Positions 34,166 to 42,200 are shown, counted from the first letter of the stretch. The stretch is DNA of 46,271 bases from Candidatus Falkowiibacteriota bacterium (GCA_003554785.1 PWHG01000071.1:1-46271), one strand, 5' to 3'. Notes: generated by a model not told the origin, from the sequence alone. Translations and numbers: made by a program.

Positions 34166-34795
34166 TTATTTAGCTTTTATAACCCCAGCAAATTGCAAAT
34201 ATCTAGTATCAGATAAAAATCCAAAAAAAATAATATTTATAATACTAAACTTCCAGAAATTAAGAGGGTTAATACCTTTTATTTGCAAAACTTCAAAGTT
34301 TAAATTATTAAAGGTTTCAATTAAGCTTTTTTTAGTAAAAAAACGCAAATGGGTTCTATCAAGAATTCCTTCATCTTCATAGTGCCACTGTTTATCAATT
34401 ATTAGTTTTTTTAAATTAAATAAATATCTTACATTAGGCACTGAAAAAACTATTACTCCATTTTTATTTAATTTGCTTTTAAGTTTTTTGAGAAATAAAA
34501 AAGGGTCAACTAAATGTTCAAGTATATCGTTTAAGACAATGCAATCAAAATAATCATCCTCCAGGAAGTCAAGGTGATAATTTACATCACCAATTAATAC
34601 TTTATCTAATTTTTCTCTGGCAACTTTAGCGGCCTTTTCATCTTTTTCTATACCCCAAACTTGTGATTTAAGTTTTTCTTTTAAAACTGCAGAAAAATTT
34701 CCCTGACCACAGCCAATATCTAAAATTCTTTGAGAATTTTTAGGTATAAAGTCAAACATTTCTAAGCGATTTTGTTTATAATATTTATTATCCAT
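34166..34795 (-). CDS. Class I SAM-dependent methyltransferase
   Basis: 209 residues. ILDIGCGQGNFS is the SAM-binding motif I, VWGIEKDEKA the acidic motif II, and CIVLNDILEHLVDP motif IV. RTHLRFFTKKSL matches the methyltransferase group often found in polysaccharide or lipid biosynthesis (methionine biosynthesis MetW/UbiG-like). The acceptor is unknown. It is the first gene of the operon down to tsaB and is divergent from rnhB. Its -10 element places +1 on the ATG itself. Confidence 0.85.
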   Translation of the reverse strand: MDNKYYKQNRLEMFDFIPKNSQRILDIGCGQGNFSAVLKEKLKSQVWGIEKDEKAAKVAREKLDKVLIGDVNYHLDFLEDDYFDCIVLNDILEHLVDPFLFLKKLKSKLNKNGVIVFSVPNVRYLFNLKKLIIDKQWHYEDEGILDRTHLRFFTKKSLIETFNNLNFEVLQIKGINPLNFWKFSIINIIFFGFLSDTRYLQFAGVIKAK

Positions 34796-34801
34796 AACTT
34801 A

Positions 34802-34830
34802 ATAATGCCACAATAAAATACATTTGTAAA
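34802..34830 (-). promoter_or_regulatory. Methyltransferase promoter (leaderless register)
   Basis: The minus strand reads TTTACA (34830-34825), a 17-base spacer, then CATTAT (34807-34802), preceded by TG (extended -10). Six bases separate it from the ATG, so +1 would be 34795. It overlaps the divergent rnhB promoter region. Confidence 0.55.
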
Positions 34831-34838
34831 TTTATTTA

Positions 34839-34847
34839 TGCTATAAT
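34839..34847 (+). promoter_or_regulatory. rnhB extended -10 (leaderless register)
   Basis: TGCTATAAT, a perfect extended -10, ends six bases before the rnhB ATG, so +1 would be 34854, the A of the start codon. No -35 is clear at 17 bases. Confidence 0.65.
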
Positions 34848-34853
34848 TAAAAT

Positions 34854-35495
34854 ATGCTTAATTTGGAAAATGAAAAAAAATTTTTTGCTTTAAATTACAA
34901 AACCGTCGCTGGTGTTGATGAGGCTGGACGCGGACCTCTAGCTGGGCCAGTAGTAGCTGCATGTGTTTTAATAGATGATAAATTCTCTATTGATAGTGAT
35001 GAGTTAAAAATTATAAATGATTCAAAAAAACTAAGTCCTAAAAAAAGACAAGAATTGTTTAAAACTATTAAACAAGAAGCTTTAGCGGTTGAAATTGGAG
35101 TGGTTAACAACCAAATGATTGATAAGATCAATATATTGCAAGCTAGTTTTTTAGCGATGACAAAGGCTATAAATTCATTAAAAAAAGCCCCTCACTACCT
35201 ACTTGTTGATGGGCATTTTAAAATCCCTAAAATTAATGTTAACCAAAGCGCAATTATAAAGGGTGACTCATCAGTTTTCTCTATCGCTGCTGCTTCTATA
35301 ATTGCTAAAGTCAGTCGAGATTGGCTGATGTGTCAATACGATAAAAAATATCCTATATATAACTTTGAAAAACATAAAGGCTACGGCACCAAAGAACATT
35401 TAAAAAAAATAAAGGAATTTGGTCCCTGCCCTATTCACCGCCTTAGCTTTGCTCCTTTTAAAATTAAAAAACCCTTTCGTTTAGAAAGGGTTTAA
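34854..35495 (+). CDS. rnhB: Ribonuclease HII
   Basis: 213 residues. VAGVDEAGRGPLAGPVVAA holds the catalytic Asp-Glu pair and the GR(G/K) 2'-OH-sensing loop. NDSKKLSPKKR, LLVDGHFKIP and AAASIIAKVSRDW supply the other acidic residues (Asp of VDG, and Asp of SRDW). It cleaves RNA of RNA-DNA hybrids and single ribonucleotides in DNA. One of only three plus-strand genes here, divergent from the methyltransferase and convergent with the HAD gene. Its last codons form one strand of a terminator hairpin for the opposite gene. Confidence 0.96.
   Translation: MLNLENEKKFFALNYKTVAGVDEAGRGPLAGPVVAACVLIDDKFSIDSDELKIINDSKKLSPKKRQELFKTIKQEALAVEIGVVNNQMIDKINILQASFLAMTKAINSLKKAPHYLLVDGHFKIPKINVNQSAIIKGDSSVFSIAAASIIAKVSRDWLMCQYDKKYPIYNFEKHKGYGTKEHLKKIKEFGPCPIHRLSFAPFKIKKPFRLERV
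35469..35493 (-). terminator. Terminator of the HAD gene inside the end of rnhB
   Basis: Perfect 10-bp stem (aaaccctttc/gaaagggttt) around a 5-base loop. On the minus strand it is followed by TTTTTTAATTTT, a good U-tract, whereas the plus-strand tract is weak. It lies within the last codons of rnhB and starts a few bases after the stop of the convergent HAD gene. Confidence 0.75.
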
Positions 35496-35497
35496 AT

Positions 35498-36154
35498 TTA
35501 CAACCATTTTTCCATTTCAACTGGAGATTTTAAAATAAATTCTTTTTTTTCTCCAGCTTCAATAAATTCGTTTTTCTCATGCAATCCAGATGAAATTGCC
35601 ACAAAATCAATTACGGGAAAATGGCTTTGAGCCGCTTTTAAGTCAAAGTTAATCGAATCTCCAACAAACAAAGATTCTTCCGGATTGTAACCTTCTTGCC
35701 AAAAAACCTTAAAAACCTCCGGATCAGGTTTAAATAAAGCATTTTGTGGACAAATTATTCTTTTAAAAATACTTAAATCCAAACCCAGTTTATTGGCACT
35801 GACAATAAGGCTGTTTAAATCACGATTGCTTAAAATTGCTAATTCTTTTTTTTCTTTAGCTTTTTTTAAGAAATCATTTACTGAGTCCGGGAGAGGATAT
35901 TCTAACTTCTGATTATTTTCAAGAAAAAGTTCCATAACATACTCTTTTTGAACGTATGTCCAATTTAGTTCTTTGGCTAATTTAGGAAATAAATCTTCAT
36001 GAAAATTTTTGCCCCAACAAGCTCTAAGCAAAGTAAAACTAGGTAGAGAAACTTCAACTTTTTTGGCAGCCTCAATGATACACATAAAGGTTACATAAAC
36101 TGAAAAAACCAGTACGCCATCATAGTCAAAAATCCATAATTTCTTTTCTTTCAT
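35498..36154 (-). CDS. HAD-superfamily phosphatase
   Basis: 218 residues. FDYDGVLV at the N-terminus holds the nucleophile and general acid Asp (normally DxDGTL). LAILSNRD is motif II, the Lys in FKPDPEVF motif III, and FVGDSINFDLKAA motif IV with the Mg-binding Asp. A helical cap lies between motifs I and II, as in phosphoglycolate-phosphatase-like subfamily members. The substrate is unknown. It is a single-gene unit with its own promoter and a terminator inside rnhB. Confidence 0.85.
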   Translation of the reverse strand: MKEKKLWIFDYDGVLVFSVYVTFMCIIEAAKKVEVSLPSFTLLRACWGKNFHEDLFPKLAKELNWTYVQKEYVMELFLENNQKLEYPLPDSVNDFLKKAKEKKELAILSNRDLNSLIVSANKLGLDLSIFKRIICPQNALFKPDPEVFKVFWQEGYNPEESLFVGDSINFDLKAAQSHFPVIDFVAISSGLHEKNEFIEAGEKKEFILKSPVEMEKWL

Positions 36155-36197
36155 GGTTGATGTTTTAAATGAACAACTGATTTGATTTTAGATAAAT

Positions 36198-36225
36198 ACT
36201 ATAGCGTAAATAGAGAATTTGTAAA
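36198..36225 (-). promoter_or_regulatory. Candidate promoter of the HAD gene
   Basis: The minus strand reads TTTACA (36225-36220), a 16-base spacer, then TATAGT (36203-36198). The predicted leader is about 37 bases. Confidence 0.5.
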
Positions 36226-36227
36226 GT

Positions 36228-36253
36228 AAAAAACAAGCAATCGCTTGTTTTTT
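36228..36253 (-). terminator. Intrinsic terminator after hisS
   Basis: Perfect 11-bp stem (aaaaaacaagc/gcttgtttttt) around a 4-base loop, with strong runs of A and T. It closes the single-gene hisS unit. Confidence 0.85.
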
Positions 36254-36266
36254 ATTGTAAAATATT

Positions 36267-37550
36267 TTATTTTAGAATGAATTCTTTTTCTTCACCGCTT
36301 TTCATATCTTTTAGTCTATAGACATTTTTTGCTTTTTCCTTATCTCCAAAAATAATAATTTTATTGTATTTTTGTTTATTGGCTAAATCAAGAGCCTTTT
36401 TTAATTTTTGTGGCTCAAGAGAAAAATAAACATTATTACCATCCCGCCTTAAACTAGCAGCTAATTTTTGTGATTCAAGTAAACTCGCAGAATCCAGTAA
36501 TGGAAAATAAATAAAATTATTTTCATACAAATTATTGGGAATTAAATTCCAAGATTCTAGAAATAATTTTGTAGTCTCATCACCGGGAGCAAAACCTACA
36601 GCCGGAAAACTAGTTGCACCAAAAATTTGCGCTAAACCGTTGTAGCGTCCACCACCAAACATAGCTCGCATATTTTTTGGATTATTATCAAATACTTCAA
36701 ATATTAAGCCATCATAATAATCAAAACCACGAACCAGTGAAGGGTCAAAAACAATTTCTTGACTATAACCTAAATCTTTTAAACTTTTAATCACAAAATC
36801 AACCTCGTCTTTAGCTTCTTTTAATTTTTTTGATGAAGAAATTAGATCTTCAATAACTTTTTTATCATTAGACATTAAAGCTTCAATATCTTTTAACTTA
36901 TCGGCTTTTACATTCAAAGTTTTTAAGCGAGAATAAAATTCATCTTTTGATAATTTATTGTACTTATCCAAAATCCGAAAAAGTTCTTGATTATTTTTAT
37001 CTTCAATTCCAAAAAAAGGCAACATTTCTTCAAGTAATCGGCGATTATTAATTCTTAGGGTAAAGGAATTTTTAGGGGCTTTAAACTCATTCATGATATC
37101 CAGTGATAATTGCAAAATTTCCAAATCTGCCACTTCAGACGAGCTACCAAAAACATCACAATTTAATTGCCAAAATTCCCTATTTCTACCTCTTTGTGGT
37201 CTCTCGTTGCGCATAAAATTGGCAATTGAAAAGAGTTTAAGAGGTTTTGGGCTGGCTGCATACATTTTACTAACCATGCGAGTAACTGATGGGGTCATTT
37301 CTGGACGAATACACAATTCTCTTTTACTAAAATCATAAAAGGTCACCAACTCCTGACCACCAACATCTTCTCCTGACTTAGCTTTATAAAGATCAGCTAA
37401 TTCAACTAAAGGTGTTAAATACTCTCTATAGCCATAACGAATACAAACTTGGCGCCAAGTGTTAAATATATATTGACGAAGTTTAAATTCCTCTGGCAAC
37501 CAGTCATTGGTTCCCTTTGGTGGTTGATTGGATAATATTTTTTTAGCCAT
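36267..37550 (-). CDS. hisS: Histidyl-tRNA synthetase
   Basis: 427 residues from ATG 37550; an in-frame ATG at 37568 adds only MLLFKY, lies upstream of the predicted transcription start and was rejected. PPKGTNDWLPEE opens the class II core, CIRPEMTPSVTRM and FMRNERPQRGRNREFWQLN are motif 2, the HisA motif is RGFDYYDGLIFE, and AVGFAPGDET is motif 3. A C-terminal anticodon-binding domain ends the protein. It charges tRNA-His. It is a single-gene unit divergent from the response regulator. Confidence 0.96.
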   Translation of the reverse strand: MAKKILSNQPPKGTNDWLPEEFKLRQYIFNTWRQVCIRYGYREYLTPLVELADLYKAKSGEDVGGQELVTFYDFSKRELCIRPEMTPSVTRMVSKMYAASPKPLKLFSIANFMRNERPQRGRNREFWQLNCDVFGSSSEVADLEILQLSLDIMNEFKAPKNSFTLRINNRRLLEEMLPFFGIEDKNNQELFRILDKYNKLSKDEFYSRLKTLNVKADKLKDIEALMSNDKKVIEDLISSSKKLKEAKDEVDFVIKSLKDLGYSQEIVFDPSLVRGFDYYDGLIFEVFDNNPKNMRAMFGGGRYNGLAQIFGATSFPAVGFAPGDETTKLFLESWNLIPNNLYENNFIYFPLLDSASLLESQKLAASLRRDGNNVYFSLEPQKLKKALDLANKQKYNKIIIFGDKEKAKNVYRLKDMKSGEEKEFILK

Positions 37551-37558
37551 ATATTTAA

Positions 37559-37567
37559 ATAATAGCA
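37559..37567 (-). promoter_or_regulatory. hisS extended -10 (near-leaderless)
   Basis: The minus strand reads TGCTATTAT, an extended -10, ending eight bases before the hisS ATG; the predicted leader is about two bases. A TTGCTT lies 18 bases upstream as a possible -35. Confidence 0.5.
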
Positions 37568-37637
37568 AGAAAATAGTCTAAAAAGCAAATTTAATTTATT
37601 TTTATCAGCTTTTTAATTATTTGTTATTAAATATTAG

Positions 37638-37654
37638 TATAATTATTTTATAAT
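37638..37654 (+). promoter_or_regulatory. Candidate -10 elements of the response regulator gene
   Basis: Two TATAAT hexamers at 37638-37643 and 37649-37654 precede the ATG at 37672, predicting leaders of about 22 and 11 bases. No convincing -35 is at the right distance from either. Confidence 0.4.
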
Positions 37655-37671
37655 AAATAATAAAAAAAAAT

Positions 37672-38346
37672 ATGCGTATTTTAATTATCGAAGATGATTT
37701 AGAAATTAGCGCCTTTTTAAAAACTGCCCTTAAATCCCAACTATTTGTGGTTGACTGTGCCCATGATGGTGAAAAAGGAGCTTTTTTAGCTCGAACAAAC
37801 CATTATGACTTAATTGTCCTAGACTGTAATTTACCCAAACTAAGCGGAAGTGAGGTTATAAAAGAAATTAGACAAGACAAAAAAACTCCAATATTAGTTC
37901 TAACTGTTAAAGCTTCACTAGAAGACAAACAAGAAATGTTTGAAATGGAGGCTGATGATTATTTAGTCAAACCATTTGTATTTAAAGAATTTATTTTAAG
38001 AGTTAACGCCCTTTTGAGGCGACCAAGAGAAATTGAAGAAAAAAATTTAAAATTTGCTGATATTAATCTAAATTCAAAAACCAAGGAAGTAAAAAGAAAT
38101 AATAAGAAAATCATTTTAACTAACAAAGAATACAATTTATTAGAATTCTTTCTAAAAAGACCCAAGCAAATTCTTTCTCGAAGTGAAATAATGGAGCATG
38201 TCTGGGACATGAATGCTGACCCTTTCTCTAACTCAATTGAAGCCCATTTAATGAATTTGCGAAAAAAATTAAACAAAATTAAGAAAAAAAATTATATCCA
38301 TACCTTAAATGGTCGTGGATATAAACTAGACTTTAGTAAATATTAA
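37672..38346 (+). CDS. OmpR-family response regulator (orphan)
   Basis: 224 residues. The receiver domain shows the acidic pair IEDD (about 7-10), the phosphorylated Asp in LDCNLPKLSG (about 51), the switch Thr in LTVKA and the conserved Lys in VKPF. The winged-helix domain (about 130-222) has LTNKEYNLLEFFLKRP and NSIEAHLMNLRKKLNK, then TLNGRGYKL. A sensor kinase should phosphorylate it, but none is in the window, so its partner is elsewhere. Its target genes are unknown. Its stop overlaps the convergent small membrane protein gene by 14 bases and no terminator hairpin is seen. Confidence 0.92.
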   Translation: MRILIIEDDLEISAFLKTALKSQLFVVDCAHDGEKGAFLARTNHYDLIVLDCNLPKLSGSEVIKEIRQDKKTPILVLTVKASLEDKQEMFEMEADDYLVKPFVFKEFILRVNALLRRPREIEEKNLKFADINLNSKTKEVKRNNKKIILTNKEYNLLEFFLKRPKQILSRSEIMEHVWDMNADPFSNSIEAHLMNLRKKLNKIKKKNYIHTLNGRGYKLDFSKY

Positions 38347-38818
38347 AATAACTTAAAAGAGAAAAAATAAAAAGAATAATTGAAATAATAAAAAAGAAAA
38401 TATTGGATTTCTCTTTGTATTTTAAAAAGAAGAAAGCTAAATAAAGAAAATAAAAAGCCATAAACAAAGACAGGAAAAAACTTAGATTAATAGGAAAATT
38501 AATTGCTTTAAGTGAAAAACTAAAATGAATAAGACTCAAAAAACCTAAACTAATATCTCTTAAGTTATACTTATCTTTGAGTGAAAAATTTGATTTAAAT
38601 AAAAATTGAAAATATAAATATAGCAGTAATACAAGCAATGGTCCAAAAAATGCCACTAAAAAACTAGGGAGTATTAAATTAAGTGAAATAAAATATATAT
38701 TTTCCGGAAAGGATAAATAAAATGGCAAAGCAGTCACTAAGAGCAAAATGGTTATAGAAAAAGCAAACCATTCTCGCTTAAAGAAATTTTTAAAAAATTG
38801 GTTATTTCTACTTTCCAT
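38333..38818 (-). CDS. Small polytopic membrane protein of unknown function
   Basis: 161 residues, very hydrophobic, with about five predicted membrane segments (for example FSITILLLVTALPFYL, LPSFLVAFFGPLLVLLLYLY and IFFFIISIILFIFSLL). No catalytic or binding motif was recognised. It overlaps the start-proximal end of the acetyl-CoA synthetase gene by 11 bases and so is translated in the same unit; its stop overlaps the convergent response regulator gene. Coding is supported by the tight overlap and the strongly hydrophobic pattern. Confidence 0.55.
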   Translation of the reverse strand: MESRNNQFFKNFFKREWFAFSITILLLVTALPFYLSFPENIYFISLNLILPSFLVAFFGPLLVLLLYLYFQFLFKSNFSLKDKYNLRDISLGFLSLIHFSFSLKAINFPINLSFFLSLFMAFYFLYLAFFFLKYKEKSNIFFFIISIILFIFSLLSYFNIY

Positions 38819-40910
38819 AATTAATTAAAATACGTGCATCTAGGGCTTTACAGCCTTTACCTTTTTTAAACAAGGCAATTGGATTAATATCAATTTCTTT
38901 AATATCATAGAAATCATGCATTAAATTACCAACTTTCAACAAACAATCAGCTAAAGCTTCTTTGTCATAAGCTTCTTTTCCACGAATACCATCTAATATT
39001 TTAACTGTCTTTAAAGAATTTATCATCTCATAAGCTGTCGCTTTGCTAAAGGGCTCAACTGCAAAAGCTTTATCTTGCAAAACTTCAACATAAATTCCTC
39101 CCAGCCCCACCATAATCATTGGACCAAGAAGTGGATCTCTAACGGCTCCAATTATCATCTCTAAATTATCAGTCTTTATCATCTCAGTTAGCAAAACTCC
39201 TGATATTTCTGCATCTGGTCTATTGTTTTTTACATCTTTGATTAAATTATTGTAACTTTTACTTAAATCTTTTTTATCTATATCTAATTTTACTCCCCCG
39301 ACTTCTGATTTATGTAAAATATCGCCGGAGACAATTTTAAGTACTAATTTACTAGGAAATTTTTTCATTTCCTTGTTTAGCCCAACGGCGCTCTTAGCTA
39401 ACTGATTTTTTACTACTTTTATATTATAAGCTGATAAGACTTTAAAAGCTTGATCTTCGCTCAGTGCTTCCAATTCTTGAAGCTTTGCATTTTCTAAAAT
39501 ATTTTGTACCAATTTTGTGTTTACTTTATTTATGGTTTCTGATTTTATTTTTATTTTTTTCCTGTTTTTTAGCCAAGTAGAAAAAGCAATCAATGAATTA
39601 GTAGCAGTTTCTGGATATGCGTAACAGGCAATATTTTTTTGGCGCAGGAGTTCTCTACTCTTTTTAGTTAATTTATGACCCATAAAAACCGCTGCGATCT
39701 TTTTATTTGATTTTTTTAAATCAACAACTGTTTGAGCAGTTTTTTCAACTTCAGACATTGATTGTGGAGTGAAAATTACTAAAATTGAATCAACTTTTTT
39801 GTCATTTATTAATTTATCAAATACTAACTTGTATCGATCAGCACTGGCATCACCTAATATGTCAATAGGGTTAGCTAAACTTGCACTAAACGGCAACTCC
39901 TGTGAAAGTTCCTTTAAGTTATTAGATGACAAAATGGCTAGAGGTAGGCTAGAATTTTTTAAACCATCAACAGCTAAAACACCGGGACCACCAGCATTGC
40001 TAACTATGGCAAGTTTACTAAAATTTTCAAAATTATTATTTTTTAAAATTTGCAAATAAGCAAAAATATCAGAAATTTTCTCTGCTTGTATGACATTTGC
40101 TTGTTTAAATAGAGCTTTGTAAGCATTGTTATCGCCAGCTAAGGCGCCAGTATGAGAAGCACTAGCACCAGAACCTTCCTCAGAACTACCTCCCTTCAAT
40201 ACAATTAAAGGTTTATTTTTATCTGATAGCTTTTTAGCAACTTTTATAAAATCAACTGAACTACTTAATTGTTCAGTGTAGAGAGCAATTATATCTGTTT
40301 GTTTGTCATCGGCTAGATAGTTTAATAAATCAACCTCTTCTACACTAGTTTTGTTGCCAATGCTAATAAATTTAGAAAAGCCTAAATTATAATGCTTTGC
40401 TAAATCAATCATAGCTGTACATAGAGCTCCACTTTGTGAGATTAAAGCAATATTACCAACTGATAAATCAGCGCTAGCAAAGCTAGCATTTAAATTATTG
40501 GCTGGATTAATAACTCCTAAACAATTAGGACCAATCAAACTTATATCTTTTTGATAGCAAATATCTTTTATTTCTTCCTCTAAAGCTACATTACCAACTT
40601 CCTTAAAGCCAGCTGAAACTACAATAGCGGCCTTTATGTTTAGTTTAGCTCCTTGTTTTAAAATGTTGGCTACCTTCTCAGCTGGGATAGCAATAATCAT
40701 TAGATCTACATTTTCTTTTATTTCATCTAAATTAGAGTAACATTTAAGGCCCATTAGTCGATTAGCCTTGGGATTAACAGGATAAATTTTGCCAGAAAAA
40801 CCATCGTTTATTAAATTCTTTAAAATATCACTTCCGACTCTATTTTTTTTAGTTGAAGCTCCCACAACCGCGATTGATTTGGGATTAAAAATTTTTGAAA
40901 AATTTTTCAT
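38808..40910 (-). CDS. acdA: Acetate-CoA ligase (ADP-forming), fused alpha-beta
   Basis: 700 residues, both subunits in one chain. The alpha part has a CoA-binding Rossmann domain (SIAVVGASTKKNRVG), LIGPNCLGVINP, and the phosphorylated His in SASHTGALAGD (about residue 257). The beta part, from about 460, is an ATP-grasp domain with LVLKIVSGDILHKSEVGGV and LGGIYVEVLQD. It converts acetyl-CoA, ADP and phosphate to acetate, CoA and ATP, the usual acetate-forming ATP source in many anaerobic archaea and candidate-phyla bacteria. Other acyl-CoAs are possible. It overlaps the UMPH-1-like gene (ATGA) and the small membrane protein gene. Confidence 0.92.
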   Translation of the reverse strand: MKNFSKIFNPKSIAVVGASTKKNRVGSDILKNLINDGFSGKIYPVNPKANRLMGLKCYSNLDEIKENVDLMIIAIPAEKVANILKQGAKLNIKAAIVVSAGFKEVGNVALEEEIKDICYQKDISLIGPNCLGVINPANNLNASFASADLSVGNIALISQSGALCTAMIDLAKHYNLGFSKFISIGNKTSVEEVDLLNYLADDKQTDIIALYTEQLSSSVDFIKVAKKLSDKNKPLIVLKGGSSEEGSGASASHTGALAGDNNAYKALFKQANVIQAEKISDIFAYLQILKNNNFENFSKLAIVSNAGGPGVLAVDGLKNSSLPLAILSSNNLKELSQELPFSASLANPIDILGDASADRYKLVFDKLINDKKVDSILVIFTPQSMSEVEKTAQTVVDLKKSNKKIAAVFMGHKLTKKSRELLRQKNIACYAYPETATNSLIAFSTWLKNRKKIKIKSETINKVNTKLVQNILENAKLQELEALSEDQAFKVLSAYNIKVVKNQLAKSAVGLNKEMKKFPSKLVLKIVSGDILHKSEVGGVKLDIDKKDLSKSYNNLIKDVKNNRPDAEISGVLLTEMIKTDNLEMIIGAVRDPLLGPMIMVGLGGIYVEVLQDKAFAVEPFSKATAYEMINSLKTVKILDGIRGKEAYDKEALADCLLKVGNLMHDFYDIKEIDINPIALFKKGKGCKALDARILINYGK

Positions 40911-41764
40911 AATATAGATTTTAATAATTGATTGACAAAATAAAAACTAGCATCACCAATAATAACTATATCAAATTCTTGACAATAATGCTTTAGATGA
41001 CTTCTGTCATCTTCATTTAAAAATCCAATTTTTAAAACCTCATCATGAGCCATACCATTAGCCATTTTTCCATCACCTAAGCTATCGCCGAGTAAAATAA
41101 CATTTCTTCTTTTTTTAACTTTTTCATAAAAACTAAAGTTTTTTAAAATAGCCTCGTCTTTATTGTAAGGATGAATAATTGGCTTTTCAACAGCTAACAA
41201 ACCTCCTTTTTCATCCCAAAGAAAATTATTAGCCACAATATAAGTATTATTATAAAATAAAGTTCTTTTTTTTAAAAAAATCTCAATACTTTCTCTTCCC
41301 AAACCTCCGGCAGAAAAAATTAAGAGTGGTACAGACTTTTTATTTAATCGTTCAAAAAACTCTTGCCCACCAGGTCGCAGATGAAAATCTGACTCCTTCA
41401 TTGCTTTTTTTACTAAATCTTTTGTAAGTCCAAATTTAATAAGGATAGAAAAATGCTTTTTATACCATTCAAGCATTTTTTCTTTTTTAAAACTCAAAGG
41501 TATTTTAGGATTAATCTCTATTTTATGATAAAAATTAAAAAGACTTTTAGCTTCTTTTTTATAATCTTTATGTAGATAGTTCTTTTCTCTTAGTAGGCCA
41601 ATAATTGAAGGTACTCTTTTACCGTCAACAAAACATTTAGTAATCGTGCGATCAAAATCAGAAATTACTTGCAGGTTTTTAGCTCCTGCTTTTTTAAAAA
41701 TCTTTTTTTGCTTATCAAATTTTTCTGGATCGACAATTACTACCTTACCTTTTTTCATGTTCAT
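40907..41764 (-). CDS. Pyrimidine 5'-nucleotidase-like HAD protein (UMPH-1 family)
   Basis: 285 residues. ISDFDRTIT (Asp36, Asp38) is HAD motif I, then VDGKRVPS, FNFYHKIEINP, LRPGGQEFF, FSAGGLG (motif II), IHPYNKDEAIL (motif III Lys) and LLGDSLGDGKMANG (motif IV), then KIGFLNED. These follow the eukaryotic cytosolic 5'-nucleotidase III (NT5C3/UMPH-1) order closely, which is unusual for a bacterium. Members dephosphorylate CMP and UMP (or 7-methyl-GMP). A nucleotide-salvage role is inferred. The start could be ATG 41764 or 41758. It is first of a three-gene unit with acdA and the small membrane protein. Confidence 0.85.
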   Translation of the reverse strand: MNMKKGKVVIVDPEKFDKQKKIFKKAGAKNLQVISDFDRTITKCFVDGKRVPSIIGLLREKNYLHKDYKKEAKSLFNFYHKIEINPKIPLSFKKEKMLEWYKKHFSILIKFGLTKDLVKKAMKESDFHLRPGGQEFFERLNKKSVPLLIFSAGGLGRESIEIFLKKRTLFYNNTYIVANNFLWDEKGGLLAVEKPIIHPYNKDEAILKNFSFYEKVKKRRNVILLGDSLGDGKMANGMAHDEVLKIGFLNEDDRSHLKHYCQEFDIVIIGDASFYFVNQLLKSIL

Positions 41765-41780
41765 AGTTAAATATTTAAAT

Positions 41781-41828
41781 AAAACCCTAAAACTTTAATC
41801 ATGAATATGATTAAAAAATCAGGGTTTT
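41781..41828 (-). terminator. Terminator after the His/Glu-rich small gene
   Basis: Outer arms aaaaccct/agggtttt enclose an inner 9-bp stem (tttaatcat/atgattaaa) with a GAAT loop. It separates the small acidic gene from the UMPH-1-like gene. Confidence 0.6.
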
Positions 41829-41845
41829 AAGTGATTTAAAGTTAA

Positions 41846-42109
41846 TTATTGTCTAAACTGTTCACCACCTTCTTCTTCACCGTGGTGTTTGTGTTCATCT
41901 TCACCTTCTTCTGAGTGATCTTTTTCTTCATCATGATGATGCTCAGGTTTAGGTTCATGATGACTTGACTCTTCTTGATTAAATTGTGAATCAGGAGCTA
42001 ACTGATCAGTAGTTTCTTCTTCTTGATTCTCCGGATTTGGGTTGTTAGTCTCATCTGATTTTTTTTCTTCAGATTTTTTACCAAATAGGTTTTTTAGAAA
42101 ACTCATCAT
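41846..42109 (-). CDS. Small acidic His/Glu-rich protein
   Basis: 87 residues. After MMSFLKNLFGKK, an amphipathic start that might touch a membrane, the chain is low-complexity: Glu, Asp, Asn and Gln with clusters of His (SSHHEPKPEHHHDEE and DEHKHHGEEE). Such tracts can bind Zn, Ni, Cu or Co. No folded domain is visible. It has its own terminator and a TATAAT (42127-42132) 17 bases before its ATG. Family unknown; a metal-buffer role is only a guess from composition. Confidence 0.6.
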   Translation of the reverse strand: MMSFLKNLFGKKSEEKKSDETNNPNPENQEEETTDQLAPDSQFNQEESSHHEPKPEHHHDEEKDHSEEGEDEHKHHGEEEGGEQFRQ

Positions 42110-42126
42110 AGTTTTTTTCTTAATTT

Positions 42127-42132
42127 ATTATA
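42127..42132 (-). promoter_or_regulatory. Candidate -10 of the His/Glu-rich gene
   Basis: TATAAT on the minus strand, 17 bases before the ATG; predicted leader about 11 bases. The -35 region is poor. Confidence 0.4.
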
Positions 42133-42200
42133 ACTAACAATACTATAGCAGAATTATTTTAAAATTGAAAGCCTTAGCTTATTTTTTTGACTAATATTAA

